The position numbers and the translations under genes were made by a program. Below the pieces are notes generated by a model. That model searched no databases, was not told the origin of the DNA, and saw only the letters and a program-made list of their open reading frames with translations. This document shows positions 1-11,885 of a stretch of DNA of 64,000 bases, piece after piece. Position 1 is the stretch's first letter, and the number at the start of each line of letters is the position of its first letter. The stretch lies in NCBI RefSeq assembly GCF_016937515.1, contig NZ_JAFHKM010000002.1:925001-989000 (forward strand), given 5' to 3'. Origin of the DNA: Cohnella algarum. Its GTDB lineage: Bacteria; Bacillota; Bacilli; Paenibacillales; Paenibacillaceae.

Positions 1-722
<722 letters not shown>

Positions 723-952
723 AGGGACTTTTGACGGCAGGGTTCCCAAAGGAAATCCCGATAGTCAAAATGTCCAACTACTTTATTGAAGAGCCCTTAG
801 GCTCAAAAAGTTATTGCTGGTTTGTCTCGCACAGGCTCAAAGCCTGCATTCGACTTGTTTCCAATTACGCTCGATGTTCAGTTTTCAAGGAGCAATCGCG
901 TTAGCCCGAAGGCCTTCGCTTTCGCGTCTGCTCAAGGAGCCGACAGCGATTA
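723..952 (-). promoter_or_regulatory. rRNA operon leader with boxA-like antitermination site
   Basis: This is transcribed spacer between the rRNA promoter and the 16S gene. It contains TGCTCCTTGAAAACT (complement of 880-894), which matches the boxA-type element found ahead of 16S/23S genes in Bacillus relatives and used by the Nus antitermination complex. A small hairpin (gagcctaagggctc, about 790-805) lies between boxA and the 16S start. Confidence 0.75.
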
Positions 953-981
953 ATGATATCAGCTTCTTCAAAGCTTGTCAA
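953..981 (-). promoter_or_regulatory. rRNA operon promoter
   Basis: On the minus strand TTGACA (complement of 976-981) is followed after exactly 17 bases by TATCAT (complement of 953-958). This is a near-consensus sigma-A promoter in the position expected for an rrn promoter. Transcription would start near 945-947. No second rrn promoter was recognised further upstream. Confidence 0.85.
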
Positions 982-1210
982 CCACTTTTTTTGAAGCTGT
1001 TTTTCATTTGTTTCGTTCGTGCTGCCCGCTCCGTTCGAAGCGGCGAGATTTAATTTACCACGAATCGACGCGACTACGCAACAACCTTTTTATGGAATTC
1101 ATTGAACTTCCACTTGACGATCCAAAAGCCGATAAGTTAAGTTGGAATTAATTCAACGTTTCTTCATCCCTTTTGCGAAAACGGAGGCGAGCAAATTGAA
1201 GGAGATTCCC
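982..1210. other. Divergent intergenic region between rrn and the DUF4395 gene
   Basis: No gene is seen. A near-palindrome (GTTGGAATT / AATTCAAC, about 1139-1156) lies 55 bases before the start codon of the next gene and could be an operator. TTGACG at about 1114 is followed 17 bases later by only a poor -10 (TTAAGT). Confidence 0.4.
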
Positions 1211-1609
1211 ATGCCTTACGTAAAAGCGAATCAGGCAGGCATCGTCCTGTTCGTCGTTGCGTCGGTCGTTTTGCAAAACCCTTGGGTGCTTGCCGCCCTG
1301 TGGCTCGTTCAGGTCGCCGGACTGCTGACGCGGGGCAAGTACAATTTGTTCGTGCGCCTCGCCAGGCCGTTTCTGCGAACCGAAGGCAAAGAAACGCAGG
1401 CGGAAGTGCTGCAACGTTTCAACAATACGCTTGCGGTCGTCTTCCTGACCTTGTCGCTGCTTTGCCATTTCTTCGGCTGGACGCTCGCGGGGACCGTATT
1501 CGCGGCGTTTCTGCTGATCGCGGCCGGCGTCGCCCTGCTCGGCTATTGCATCGGCTGCACGCTTTATTATCAATATAAAAGGATATCGCGCAAGCTGAAG
1601 CCCGGTTGA
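1211..1609 (+). CDS. DUF4395 family membrane protein
   Basis: A 132-residue integral membrane protein with about four hydrophobic segments (residues ~8-25, 25-42, 75-93 and 95-113). It ends in the characteristic GYCIGC motif followed by a basic tail, which is typical of DUF4395 proteins. In known genomes these often sit next to thioredoxin-like or rhodanese genes, and the CxxC-type pair suggests thiol chemistry at the membrane; that role is inference. The start chosen is the ATG at 1211, preceded by GGAG with 8-base spacing. An in-frame ATG 69 bases upstream lacks a ribosome-binding site. The gene is monocistronic and diverges from the rRNA operon. Confidence 0.7.
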   Translation: MPYVKANQAGIVLFVVASVVLQNPWVLAALWLVQVAGLLTRGKYNLFVRLARPFLRTEGKETQAEVLQRFNNTLAVVFLTLSLLCHFFGWTLAGTVFAAFLLIAAGVALLGYCIGCTLYYQYKRISRKLKPG

Positions 1610-1714
1610 CGCCTAAGCCGCCCAACCGCAGCCGTCTTCGCTCCCTATTTCAGGCACCGCAGAAGTGGCGAGCTTTGGCAACGGGCGTGAACTTATTTTC
1701 GGGAGGAATCGGAT

Positions 1715-2110
1715 ATGGCGCAAAAAAGAATCGATCATGTCGGCATCGTCGTTCGGGATTTGGAAAAAACCGTCCGATTTTACACGGAAGTTGTCGGCTT
1801 GGAGGTAAAAGGGCGCCTCGTCCACACGAACGGGGTGTTTCAACTCGCGTTTCTCGGCTTCAACGGCTCGGACGAAACGGAAATCGAACTGATTCAAGGC
1901 TACAGCGATCAATTGCCGTCGGAAGCCACCATTCATCACTTTGCGGTTCACGTGCCGGATATCGAAGCGGAATTCGAACGGCTCAAGCGGCTCGGCGCGA
2001 CGTTCATCGACCAGGGGCTGGACCAGGATATCGTAACGCTCCCCAACGGCCACCGCTACTTCTTCATCTACGGCCCCGAACGGGAGTGGATCGAGTTCTT
2101 CCAGCGATAA
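1715..2110 (+). CDS. VOC (glyoxalase/epimerase fold) family protein
   Basis: A 131-residue protein of the vicinal oxygen chelate fold, built from two beta-alpha-beta-beta-beta halves. It begins KRIDHVGIVVRDLEKTVRFY, as methylmalonyl-CoA epimerases and glyoxalase I-like proteins do. Likely metal ligands are H8, E58, H75 and E127, the last in the C-terminal EWIEFFQ motif. The substrate cannot be assigned. GGAGG precedes the ATG with good spacing. It stands alone and is followed by a strong terminator; the next gene (ligA) converges on it. Confidence 0.8.
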   Translation: MAQKRIDHVGIVVRDLEKTVRFYTEVVGLEVKGRLVHTNGVFQLAFLGFNGSDETEIELIQGYSDQLPSEATIHHFAVHVPDIEAEFERLKRLGATFIDQGLDQDIVTLPNGHRYFFIYGPEREWIEFFQR

Positions 2111-2190
2111 TTCGGACGAAAGAAAGAGACCGTCGTCCCCGACCCGACAACGACAACGGGCCATTCGGACGGCGGTCTTTCGTATTATTA

Positions 2191-2220
2191 GGTCAGCCAG
2201 AATTTCTGGTTGGCCTTTTT

Positions 2221-2222
<2 letters not shown>
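2191..2222 (+). terminator. Rho-independent terminator of the VOC gene
   Basis: Arms GGTCAGCCAGAA and TTCTGGTTGGCC (2191-2202 and 2204-2215) pair over 12 bases with two G-U pairs and are followed by seven Ts. The T run overlaps the ligA stop codon on the other strand. Confidence 0.85.
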
Positions 2223-4266
<2,044 letters not shown>

Positions 4267-4303
4267 CTATGTACTCTTATGTTCTCCAATGGGCCGCGCA
4301 TAA

Positions 4304-4342
4304 AATCACCCCGTGAGCCTGCGATATGGAACACGGGGTGAT
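4304..4342 (-). terminator. Hairpin between pcrA and ligA (possible partial terminator)
   Basis: Minus-strand RNA forms ATCACCCCGTG paired with CACGGGGTGAT (11 bp, 17-base loop), followed by TTTA. It lies in the 103-base pcrA-ligA gap and may reduce read-through into ligA or stabilise pcrA mRNA. Confidence 0.6.
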
Positions 4343-4354
4343 AACGCGAAAAGA

Positions 4355-6754
4355 TTATATCTTCGTCACCGGCGCGAATGCCGCGAGCAGCCGCTTCACG
4401 CCGACCGGCGCCGGAAACGCGATTTGCAGCTCGGTATCCTTGCCCGAGCCTTTGACGGCGATGACCGTGCCGACGCCCCATTTGGCGTGCTGCACTTTAT
4501 CGCCCGCGGACAGCTGCGCGTCGGCCGCTCCGCCGGCTTGCGGCGCGGAACCGCCGCCCGCGGCCGTTCGTCCGGCCCCGGTCGCTCCGGCGGCCGCTCC
4601 CGGCCGCGAGCCGAACACGCTGCCGCCCGAGCCCGCCTGCGCCCGGCTCCCGAAGCCGCCGGCCGTCGCCGCGCCGCTTCCGAACCGCGAGCCGCCCGGA
4701 CGGGCGCCGAAGCCGCCGCCTCCGCCGATCGAGCCGTAGCGCCCTCCGCCAAACGAGCCGGCCCGCTCCTTGAGCGGCTCCGGTATTTCCTCCAAAAAAC
4801 GCGAAGGCGAGTTGCTGTTCGTCCGGCCGTACAGGAGCCGCGAGCGCGCGCACGTCAAATACAGCTTTTTCTCCGCGCGGGTGATGCCCACGTAGGCGAG
4901 CCGCCGCTCCTCTTCCATCTCCTCGTTGTCCAAAAACGCCCGTCCGCCGGGAAACACGCCTTCCTCCATGCCGACGATAAACACGACCGGGAATTCGAGC
5001 CCTTTGGCGCTGTGCATCGTCATGAGGACAACGGCGTCATTTCCCGCTTCCGGATCGTCGTTCATCGTATCGATATCGGCGATGAGGGCAAGGTCGGTCA
5101 AAAACGCGAGCAGCGACTTGTCGTCGTTGCGCTTCTCGAAGTCCTGCGTCACCGACAGAAACTCGTCGATGTTTTCGAGCCGCGCCTGGGATTCGAGCGT
5201 GTTTTCGCGCTGCAGCTCGAGCCGGTAGCCGGTTTCCTCCAGCACCTTTTCCGTCAGTTCGGTTACCGACAAATAGTCGGCCATTTTGCTCAAGTTCGCG
5301 ATCAGGTTCCGGAATTCGGTCAACGCCGTTTTCGCCCGCGTCTGAATGTCCAAATGATACAGCCCGTCCCCGAGCAGGCCGTCGCCCTCGCTCAGCAGGC
5401 TGTACACCGAAATGCCCCTGCGCCCCGCTTCCTCCAACACCTTGGCCATCGTCGTATCGCCGATCGACCGCTTCGGAACGTTGACGATCCGCGCCAGGCT
5501 GATGTCGTCGTCCGGGTTGGAGATCAGCCGCAAGTACGCGAGAATGTCCTTGATTTCCTTCCGGTCGTAGAACTTGACGCCGCCGACGATCTGGTATGGA
5601 ATTTCCGACTTGATCAGCACTTCTTCGACGACCCGGGACATCGCGTTCGTCCGGTACAAAATCGCGTGGTCCCCGTAGCTGCGGCCGTTCTGCCGGTTGT
5701 TGCGGATTTCGCGCGCGATAAAATAGCCTTCGTCGTGCTCGGAATCGCCCTGGAAGACGGTGATTTTGTCCCCGCCGGCCTTGTCTGTCCACAGGTTTTT
5801 AGCCTTGCGGCCCAGGTTGTTCTGGATGACGCCGTTCGCCGCGTCCAAAATGTTGGACGTCGAGCGGTAATTTTGCTCCAATAAAATCGTCTGCGCTTCG
5901 GGGTAGTCTTTCTCGAAGTTCAAAATGTTGGAAATGTCCGCCCCGCGCCAGCGGTAAATCGACTGGTCGCTGTCGCCCACGACGCAAATGTTGTGGTGCC
6001 CTTCCGCCAGCATCCGGCAAAGCACATACTGCGCCCGGTTCGTATCCTGGTATTCGTCGACGTGGATGTACCGGAATTTGTTCTGATAAAACGCGAGCAC
6101 CTCCGGCACGTCCTTGAACAGCCGAATCGTCAGCATGATCAGATCGTCGAAGTCCAGCGAGTTGTTCGCCTTCAGCCGTTTCTGATAGACGCCGTAAACC
6201 TTCGAGACGATCGTCTGAAAATAGTCCCCGATTTTCGCCTCGTATTGCTCCGGCGTGAGCAGCTCGTTTTTGGCGGCGCTGATGACGGCCTGCACCGCCT
6301 TCGGTTCGAACTTTTTCGTGTCGATGTTTTGCTCTTTCATGATGGTCCGGATGACCGACAACTGATCGCCCGAATCCAGAATGCTGAAGTTGGACCCGTA
6401 GCCGATCCGCTCGATATCCTTGCGAAGGAGCCGCACGCACATCGAGTGAAACGTGCTGACCCAAATGTCGCGGCCTTGCGGACCGACGAGCTTGGACACC
6501 CGGTCCTGCATCTCGCGGGCGGCCTTGTTGGTGAAGGTGATGGCCAAAATGCTCCACGGCGCGGCCAGCCGCTTGGCGATGAGGTACGCGATCCGGTGCG
6601 TCAGCACCCGGGTTTTGCCGCTGCCCGCGCCGGCCATGATCAGCAGCGGGCCGCTCGTCGCCAGCACCGCTTCGCGCTGCTTCGGATTGAGCCGGCCGAC
6701 CGCGCTCTCTATGTCGAACGATTCCGTATCTTGGGGTACAGGTTCAAAAAACAT
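4355..6754 (-). CDS. pcrA: ATP-dependent DNA helicase PcrA (UvrD family)
   Basis: A 799-residue SF1A 3'-5' helicase for repair, plasmid replication and removal of RecA or RNA polymerase. Walker A AGAGSGKT is at residues 41-48, the [11 protein letters not shown]alker B is near 225, QNYRS and the motif VI region [13 protein letters not shown] are present. After the helicase core comes a Gly/Ala-rich linker (about 665-745) and a C-terminal tudor-like module ([17 protein letters not shown]), which in PcrA binds RNA polymerase. The linker is unusually long and GC-rich. Its start overlaps the end of pcrB by 11 bases, so translation is coupled. Confidence 0.97.
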   Translation of the reverse strand: MFFEPVPQDTESFDIESAVGRLNPKQREAVLATSGPLLIMAGAGSGKTRVLTHRIAYLIAKRLAAPWSILAITFTNKAAREMQDRVSKLVGPQGRDIWVSTFHSMCVRLLRKDIERIGYGSNFSILDSGDQLSVIRTIMKEQNIDTKKFEPKAVQAVISAAKNELLTPEQYEAKIGDYFQTIVSKVYGVYQKRLKANNSLDFDDLIMLTIRLFKDVPEVLAFYQNKFRYIHVDEYQDTNRAQYVLCRMLAEGHHNICVVGDSDQSIYRWRGADISNILNFEKDYPEAQTILLEQNYRSTSNILDAANGVIQNNLGRKAKNLWTDKAGGDKITVFQGDSEHDEGYFIAREIRNNRQNGRSYGDHAILYRTNAMSRVVEEVLIKSEIPYQIVGGVKFYDRKEIKDILAYLRLISNPDDDISLARIVNVPKRSIGDTTMAKVLEEAGRRGISVYSLLSEGDGLLGDGLYHLDIQTRAKTALTEFRNLIANLSKMADYLSVTELTEKVLEETGYRLELQRENTLESQARLENIDEFLSVTQDFEKRNDDKSLLAFLTDLALIADIDTMNDDPEAGNDAVVLMTMHSAKGLEFPVVFIVGMEEGVFPGGRAFLDNEEMEEERRLAYVGITRAEKKLYLTCARSRLLYGRTNSNSPSRFLEEIPEPLKERAGSFGGGRYGSIGGGGGFGARPGGSRFGSGAATAGGFGSRAQAGSGGSVFGSRPGAAAGATGAGRTAAGGGSAPQAGGAADAQLSAGDKVQHAKWGVGTVIAVKGSGKDTELQIAFPAPVGVKRLLAAFAPVTKI

Positions 6755-7463
6755 GGTCTTGCTCCTTTGCGCTGTTGATTACGGCATCCACCGTCGAAAG
6801 CGCCGCCTCCAAATCCTCGTAGACGACGTTGCCGACGACGACCGTATGCGCGGATAGCGCCGCCTGCCTCGCCTGTTCCGCCGAACGGATGCCGCCGCCG
6901 TAAAACAGGCGCGCCTGCGTCAGCTGCCCGCGCACGCTGCGGACGGTCGCCATATCGCCGAACGTTCCGCTGTATTCCAAATAGACGACCGGCGCGCGCC
7001 AGAGCCGGTCCGCCACCTGCGCGTAAGCCGCGATTTCGGCCGCGGACAGGTCCGCCTTCGCTCCCGTCACTTTCGCGGCGGTCGAGTCGGGGTTCAGCAC
7101 GAGATAGGCTTCTCCCGCGACATGCTCCCACGGGAGCAGTCGCCCGTAGTCGCGAAGCGCTTCCGCCTGCCGGCGGGCGATCCATTCGCCCCGGTCCGTG
7201 TTCAGCATCATCGGAATGAAGTAGCCGTCGAAGCCGGGCACGCCGCATTCCGGATCGGACAGCTCCAGCGCGCACGGCGTCTCGAATCGGCGGACGCGGG
7301 AGAGCAAGTCCACCGTATTGTCGAACGTCAGGCCGCTCGAACCGCCGACGAGGATCGCATCCGTGCCGGACGAGCAGACGGCGGCAAGCCGGTCGTCGTC
7401 GATCGGGCGGTCGGGATCCAGCTTGAACACATGACGCCATTCGCTGTAAAAAGGGGAATTCAT
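6744..7463 (-). CDS. pcrB: Heptaprenylglyceryl phosphate synthase PcrB
   Basis: A 239-residue TIM-barrel prenyltransferase that joins glycerol-1-phosphate to heptaprenyl diphosphate to make an archaeal-type ether lipid core in bacilli. Phosphate-binding signatures are visible ([10 protein letters not shown] near 37-46, YLEYSG near 165, YGGGIRS near 193). It is first in the pcrB-pcrA-ligA operon, with GGAGG five bases before the ATG. Family and synteny agree. Confidence 0.94.
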   Translation of the reverse strand: MNSPFYSEWRHVFKLDPDRPIDDDRLAAVCSSGTDAILVGGSSGLTFDNTVDLLSRVRRFETPCALELSDPECGVPGFDGYFIPMMLNTDRGEWIARRQAEALRDYGRLLPWEHVAGEAYLVLNPDSTAAKVTGAKADLSAAEIAAYAQVADRLWRAPVVYLEYSGTFGDMATVRSVRGQLTQARLFYGGGIRSAEQARQAALSAHTVVVGNVVYEDLEAALSTVDAVINSAKEQDHVF

Positions 7464-7490
7464 GCCGTCCTCCGTCGGTCGTTTACCCCT

Positions 7491-7519
7491 AGTCTAAGCG
7501 TAGGCAAAGGGTGTGTCAA
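7491..7519 (-). promoter_or_regulatory. Promoter of pcrB-pcrA-ligA
   Basis: TTGACA (complement of 7514-7519), a 17-base spacer, then TAGACT (complement of 7491-7496), about 30 bases upstream of the pcrB start codon. Confidence 0.75.
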
Positions 7520-7601
7520 TTTGCTTCCGTTCCCAATTTCCGGGGACCGGGGGGCTTGTTCTGCCGCGCGCTTCCGGATGCGGCAACATCTTCCCGAAAA
7601 T

Positions 7602-7632
7602 GAAAAAGCCCGGCTCCATAAGAACCGGGCTT
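7602..7632 (-). terminator. Terminator of ugd-gtaB
   Basis: Minus-strand hairpin AAGCCCGGTTCT / AGCCGGGCTT followed by TTTTTC, 56 bases beyond the gtaB stop codon. Confidence 0.85.
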
Positions 7633-7687
7633 CGGCCTGCGCTCCGGAAGCGGCCGCCGCATCGTCGGCGGATTCCCTCGTTTCCGG

Positions 7688-8563
7688 TTATTCGCTTAGC
7701 TTCGTTTTCAAATAGTTCCGCACGTCTTTCGCCAGATCGGGGCGCTCGAGCGCGAAGTCGATGATCGTCTTCAGGTAGCCGAGTTTTTCCCCGGTGTCGT
7801 AGCGCTTGCCTTCGAAGTCGTAGGCATAAATCGATTCGCTTTCCATCAGCCGGTAAATCGCGTCGGTAAGCTGAATCTCTCCGCCCGCTCCCATCGACTG
7901 GGTCTCCAGCAAATCGAAGATGGCCGGGGTCAAAATGTAGCGGCCCATGATCGCGATGTTCGAAGGCGCGTATTGCTTGACCGGCTTTTCCACCACGCCG
8001 CGCACCTTGACGATCTTGTCGCCGTCCGCCGTGCCCGGCGCGGGATCGACGATCCCGTAGCGGGAAATTTCCTCGTCCGGCACGCGCTTGACGGCGAGCA
8101 CGCTGCTGTGGACTTGGTCGTACACGTCCATCATCTGCTTGAGGCACGGCACCTCGGATTGCACGATGTCGTCCCCGAGCAGCACGGCGAACGGCTCGTC
8201 GCCGATGAACTTCCGCGCGCACCAGATCGCGTGGCCGAGTCCTTTCGGTTCCTTCTGCCGGATGTAGTGAATGTCGGTAAGCTCCGTCGCCTTTTGCACC
8301 TCGGACAGCAGCTCGAGCTTGCCCTTGGTGAGCAGATTTTGTTCCAATTCGAACGAACTGTCGAAATGATCCTCGATCGCGCGCTTGCTTTTGCCGGTTA
8401 CGATAATAATGTCTTCGATTCCGGAAGCGACCGCCTCTTCTACGATATACTGGATCCCCGGCTTGTCGATGATCGGCAGCATTTCCTTGGGCATCGCTTT
8501 GGTCGCGGGCAAAAAACGGGTTCCGAGTCCCGCCGCGGGAATGATGGCTTTGCGAATCTTCAT
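7688..8563 (-). CDS. gtaB: UTP-glucose-1-phosphate uridylyltransferase
   Basis: A 291-residue GalU/GtaB enzyme making UDP-glucose from glucose-1-phosphate and UTP. The nucleotide-binding signature [17 protein letters not shown] is at residues 12-28, followed by the [13 protein letters not shown] stretch, the LGDDI motif and the VEKP segment. It lies 18 bases downstream of ugd, so the pair makes UDP-glucose and would then oxidise it to UDP-glucuronate for cell-wall or capsular polymers. GAGGA precedes the ATG. Confidence 0.96.
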   Translation of the reverse strand: MKIRKAIIPAAGLGTRFLPATKAMPKEMLPIIDKPGIQYIVEEAVASGIEDIIIVTGKSKRAIEDHFDSSFELEQNLLTKGKLELLSEVQKATELTDIHYIRQKEPKGLGHAIWCARKFIGDEPFAVLLGDDIVQSEVPCLKQMMDVYDQVHSSVLAVKRVPDEEISRYGIVDPAPGTADGDKIVKVRGVVEKPVKQYAPSNIAIMGRYILTPAIFDLLETQSMGAGGEIQLTDAIYRLMESESIYAYDFEGKRYDTGEKLGYLKTIIDFALERPDLAKDVRNYLKTKLSE

Positions 8564-8581
8564 GAAACGAGTATCCTCTCT

Positions 8582-9946
8582 CTACGACAATAATGACGAA
8601 GGAAAATCCGCCGCAGCCGCGTCGAGTTCGGCCGTCGCCTCGGGCAATCTTCCGATGCCGATGCAAACGACGCCTTCCGCGTTCAACCCGACGGCGTCCA
8701 AATGGTTTCGTCCATCTAGTATTATCGCTCGTTTCATCCATTTTTTAAAGTCATTTGCGGAAATATGGCGAAATTCCGGCCAATCCGTCACCACGATCGC
8801 CGCATCCGCTTCATGCAGCGCTTCTTCCGCCGAACCGCAAATCCGGACGGCGTTCGGCAGCATCCTCTTCGCCGACTGCCCCGCGGCGGGGTCGTACGCC
8901 GACAGCCGGATTCCCGGATGTCGGCGCAGCAGCTCGGTCGCCAGCCTCAACGAGGGAGCCTCGCGCATATCCGCGGTCCCCGGCTTGAACGCAAGGCCCA
9001 GCAGCGCGACCTTGCGCCGCGAAGGACCGGAGATCGCGGCTTCGAGCTTGCGGACCATGCGCAGCGGCAGCAGCGCGTTCGCGCGGATCGCCGCCGACAC
9101 GACCGTCTGCGGCGCCCCGGCTTCGTCCGCGAGGCGCACGAGACCGCGCGCGTCCTTCGGCAAGCTCGAGCCGCCGAAGCCCAGGCCGGCCCCAAGAAAT
9201 TGCGGCCCGATTCTCGGATCCAGCCCGAGCGCCCGCGCGATGGCCGGGTAATCCGCTCCGGTATGCTCGGCGAGGGAGGCCATCTCGTTGGCGAAGGACA
9301 GCTTAACCGCCAGCGCGCCGTTGGCGGCCAGCTTGGAAAGCTCCGCGCTTCTCCGGTCCATATGGACGACCGGGGCGCAAAACGGCCGATGCAGCCGCTC
9401 GAGCTTCGCCGCCGTCTCCGGATTCGCCGCGCCGATCACGATTCGCGACGGCTGGAAAAAGTCCGCCACCGCATGGCCTTCGCGCATAAAATCCGGCAGC
9501 GAGGCGACGTGAACGGGACAGCCCGCGGGCAGCCGGCTGCGAAGCCGCGATTCCAGCCGGTCCGCCGTCCCGACGGGAACGGTGCTTTTGACGACGACTG
9601 TCCGTTCTTTTCCGTCCGCCCACTCCCCGATCCGTTCCGCCGCCGCCCACAAAAAAGAAAGCTGCAGTTGGCCGTCATCCGCGGACGGCGTACCCACAGC
9701 GAGAAACACCGTTTCGGCCTCGTGCATCATCTGCGCCGGATTGGAGCCGAACTTCAATCGCCCGGCTTCCGCATTGCGAGCGACAAGCGCTTCCAATTCC
9801 GGTTCGACATAAGGCATCGTTCCTTGCGTCAACAACCGAATTTTTCCCGAATCCGCGTCATAACAGTCCACGCGATGACCCAATTCCGCAAAGCCGGCCG
9901 CCGTCGTCAATCCGGCAATCCCCGCTCCGATCACTGCCATATGCAT
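8582..9946 (-). CDS. ugd: UDP-glucose 6-dehydrogenase homologue with Ser at the catalytic Cys position
   Basis: A 454-residue UDP-glucose/GDP-mannose dehydrogenase family protein: N-terminal Rossmann domain (AVIGAGIAGLTTA, residues 4-16), a central helical domain and a C-terminal UDP-binding domain (VALLGLAFKPGTADMREAP). The conserved TVPVGT motif and the Lys/Asn of SKLAANGALAVK are present. The motif that normally reads GFGGSCxPKD here reads GFGGSSLPKD: Ser261 (codon at 9164-9166, AGC) replaces the nucleophilic Cys. The usual NPEFLREG reads LPDFMREG. Either the protein works differently, makes the 6-aldehyde, or is a poor enzyme. AAGGAGG lies 8 bases before the ATG. It is the upstream gene of the ugd-gtaB pair. 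Confidence 0.85.
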   Translation of the reverse strand: MHMAVIGAGIAGLTTAAGFAELGHRVDCYDADSGKIRLLTQGTMPYVEPELEALVARNAEAGRLKFGSNPAQMMHEAETVFLAVGTPSADDGQLQLSFLWAAAERIGEWADGKERTVVVKSTVPVGTADRLESRLRSRLPAGCPVHVASLPDFMREGHAVADFFQPSRIVIGAANPETAAKLERLHRPFCAPVVHMDRRSAELSKLAANGALAVKLSFANEMASLAEHTGADYPAIARALGLDPRIGPQFLGAGLGFGGSSLPKDARGLVRLADEAGAPQTVVSAAIRANALLPLRMVRKLEAAISGPSRRKVALLGLAFKPGTADMREAPSLRLATELLRRHPGIRLSAYDPAAGQSAKRMLPNAVRICGSAEEALHEADAAIVVTDWPEFRHISANDFKKWMKRAIILDGRNHLDAVGLNAEGVVCIGIGRLPEATAELDAAAADFPSSLLS

Positions 9947-10266
9947 CGCGGAAGCCTCCTTACATCACTTTGGTTTCGATATACCGCGATGATAGCATGG
10001 AGGCAATATCGCATTTCCCTTTTTTCGTTAACGGAGTGTAAACTTTTGCGCGCGTTAACGAATCGGTGCGCCCGACATTGCGCTTCGGCTCCCTGAGCGA
10101 ACGGGATAGCGGCGCCAGGCTGTGAAATAAAATACCACATAAGGAAACGCTTGACGGGGGCCTTGGAAACACGAACGAGACTCCCGGGATCGTGAATCGG
10201 AGGAAACTTCGGACGGACTAACCGAAACGCGGCCGTAGGCGGAAAGAGGTTCGGATAGGTAATTTT
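9947..10266. other. Intergenic region between ugd and the IS element
   Basis: No gene is recognised. Two direct copies of cgttaacg occur near 10027 and 10056. A plausible ugd promoter (TTGCCT-17-TATATC on the minus strand, about 9980-10008) is only moderate. The right end (10251-10266) is the left half of an interrupted 52-bp repeat copy. Confidence 0.4.
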
Positions 10267-10304
10267 GAACCTCTGTCAAGAAAGTGGACACTCAAATTGA
10301 GTAA

Positions 10305-11126
10305 TTAAGAAGCAAAGTTGGCAGCAAAACGAACCGGCGACAGATAGCCAAGTGCACCATGGATTCGTTTGCGGTTGTAGAACAGCATGATGTACTCGTA
10401 GATCTCGTCGTACGCCTGCTTTTTCGTTTTAAACTTGGTGCAGTAAATGAGCTCCTTCTTCAGAATGCTGTGGAAGGACTCGATGCACGCATTGTCATAG
10501 CAGTTTCCTTTTCGGCTCATGCTGGCTTCCATTTTGTAGGTTTCAAGTTGCTTACGGTAATCTTCTGACGTGTATTGGGAACCACGATCGCTGTGGTGCA
10601 GAAGGCCTTCCGGCGGCTTTTTCGCTTCGTAGGCGTCATCTAGCGCGCCCAGGACCAGATCGACGGTCATGCGGTCTCCCAGACGCCATCCAACGACCTC
10701 ACGTGTGCATAGGTCTAGCAGGCTCGCGAGGTACAAGCGGCCTTCGTTACAAGGAATGTACGTAATATCTGCAACCCATACTTGATTCGGCTTCTCCGTT
10801 GCAAACGCTTGATTTAGCGTGTTCGGGGCGACGGGATTGTTGTGATTGGAGTCGGTGGTAACGACCTTGAATTTACGAGATACGCAGGAACGCAGGTTTA
10901 ACTCCCGCATGTAGTTGCTTACCGTTCGCTCGGTTATTTGAAAGCCCTCTTCATGCAACAAGTGCGTGATCTTCGGGCTCCCGTACCGTTCTTTGTTGTC
11001 GTAGAAATGATACGTGATGCGCTCCATCACCTTCTCCTTCAGAAGGGCTTGGTTGCTTGGCTGCGCATCCTTCCAGTTGTAATAACCGCTCCGAGAAACA
11101 CCGAGTACCGCGCACATCTTCTCCAC
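10305..11126 (-). CDS. IS3-family transposase OrfB (catalytic part)
   Basis: A 273-residue DDE integrase-type transposase with an N-terminal HTH_21 segment and the rve catalytic core. Catalytic residues are D120 (VWVADITY), D180 (HHSDRGSQY) and E216 (NACIESFHS), so it looks active. The reading frame continues upstream of this ATG to the run of seven As in orfA (complement of 11198-11204), where a -1 shift would give the OrfAB fusion typical of the family: the shifted frame reads KKVRFQFIEDHRSDFPVEK into this ORF. Confidence 0.9.
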   Translation of the reverse strand: MEKMCAVLGVSRSGYYNWKDAQPSNQALLKEKVMERITYHFYDNKERYGSPKITHLLHEEGFQITERTVSNYMRELNLRSCVSRKFKVVTTDSNHNNPVAPNTLNQAFATEKPNQVWVADITYIPCNEGRLYLASLLDLCTREVVGWRLGDRMTVDLVLGALDDAYEAKKPPEGLLHHSDRGSQYTSEDYRKQLETYKMEASMSRKGNCYDNACIESFHSILKKELIYCTKFKTKKQAYDEIYEYIMLFYNRKRIHGALGYLSPVRFAANFAS

Positions 11127-11164
11127 AGGAAAGTCGGAGCGATGATCTTCAATGAATTGAAATC

Positions 11165-11461
11165 TTACTTTCTTGGGCTGCTGAAGATGTGCACTGCTTT
11201 TTTTATGATTTCAAGCTCCTGTTCGAGGTCTGCAACCTGCTTGTCTTTCTCGCGGAGAAGCCATTCCAGCTCACGAATCCGATCTGCGCTGTTAACGGGC
11301 TCGACCTCAAACTGACGATACTTTGCTACCCACCCGTATAACGTCTTTTCCGGAATATCCAATTCCTGCGCAATCTGTACGACCGTCTTCGTTTGTTCCT
11401 GGATGTACCTTACCGTTCTTTGTTTGAACTCCTCGTTGTAATGCACCCGTTGTCCACCCAT
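11165..11461 (-). CDS. IS3-family transposase OrfA (DNA-binding part)
   Basis: A 98-residue protein with an N-terminal helix-turn-helix (residues ~5-50, with VVQIAQELDIPEKTLYGWV) and a C-terminal leucine zipper coiled coil (about 62-92). It binds the IS ends. The A7G slippery sequence near its 3' end allows -1 frameshifting into orfB. Confidence 0.9.
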   Translation of the reverse strand: MGGQRVHYNEEFKQRTVRYIQEQTKTVVQIAQELDIPEKTLYGWVAKYRQFEVEPVNSADRIRELEWLLREKDKQVADLEQELEIIKKAVHIFSSPRK

Positions 11462-11529
11462 GTGAACACCTCCCGTTAATCTTATTATTGGGTTTATCTT
11501 AACGAGTGTCCATCTTTTATTCTAGCTGC

Positions 11530-11785
11530 ATTTTTACTCAACTGAGCAGGGTTATCGGCGTTTGGACGGGACAGATGGGTAATTTTTACTCAACTGAGCG
11601 CGGTGATCGGCGTTTGGATGGGGCAGATGGGTAATTTTTACTCAACTCGGCGCGATGATCGGCGTTTGGCCGGGGCAGATGGGTAATTTTTACTCAACTC
11701 GGCGCGGTTATCGGCGTTTGGACGGGGCAGATGGGTAATTTTTACTCAACTGAGCGCGGTGATCGGCGTTTGCGACAGCGGACGC
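11530..11785 (+). repeat. Array A1: 52-bp tandem repeats with GTAATTTTTAC palindrome
   Basis: About 4.7 copies of a 52-bp unit start at 11530, 11582, 11634, 11686 and 11738. Each carries GTAA-TTT-TTAC followed by CTCAACTGAG or a variant. Palindrome centres at 11584, 11636, 11688 and 11740 are exactly 52 bp apart. An earlier copy is split by the IS element (left part 10251-10266), and its restored centre is also 52 bp from the next. The unit is non-coding and lies between the IS and an SDR gene. Confidence 0.9.
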
Positions 11786-11885
11786 ATGGGGGGAGTTGGG
11801 TGCGCCCGCTATCGCCGGAGATGCTCGCCGGCTGCGTCGGATATTCGTTTCGTCCAATCCGGCGAGGCCTTTCTCTTGGCTTCCG

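Larger units (their letters stand above)
10267..11529 (-). mobile_element. IS3-family insertion sequence (IS150-like), intact
   Basis: A 1263-bp element with orfA and orfB in -1 frameshift arrangement. Imperfect terminal inverted repeats end in the shared block TGGACACTC (left about 10267-10293, right about 11504-11529). The element is flanked by ATTTT on both sides (10262-10266 and 11530-11534), a likely 5-bp target duplication. Removing the element plus one ATTTT rebuilds the sequence gataggtaatttttactca, a copy of the 52-bp repeat found to the right, so the IS landed inside that array. Confidence 0.85.
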
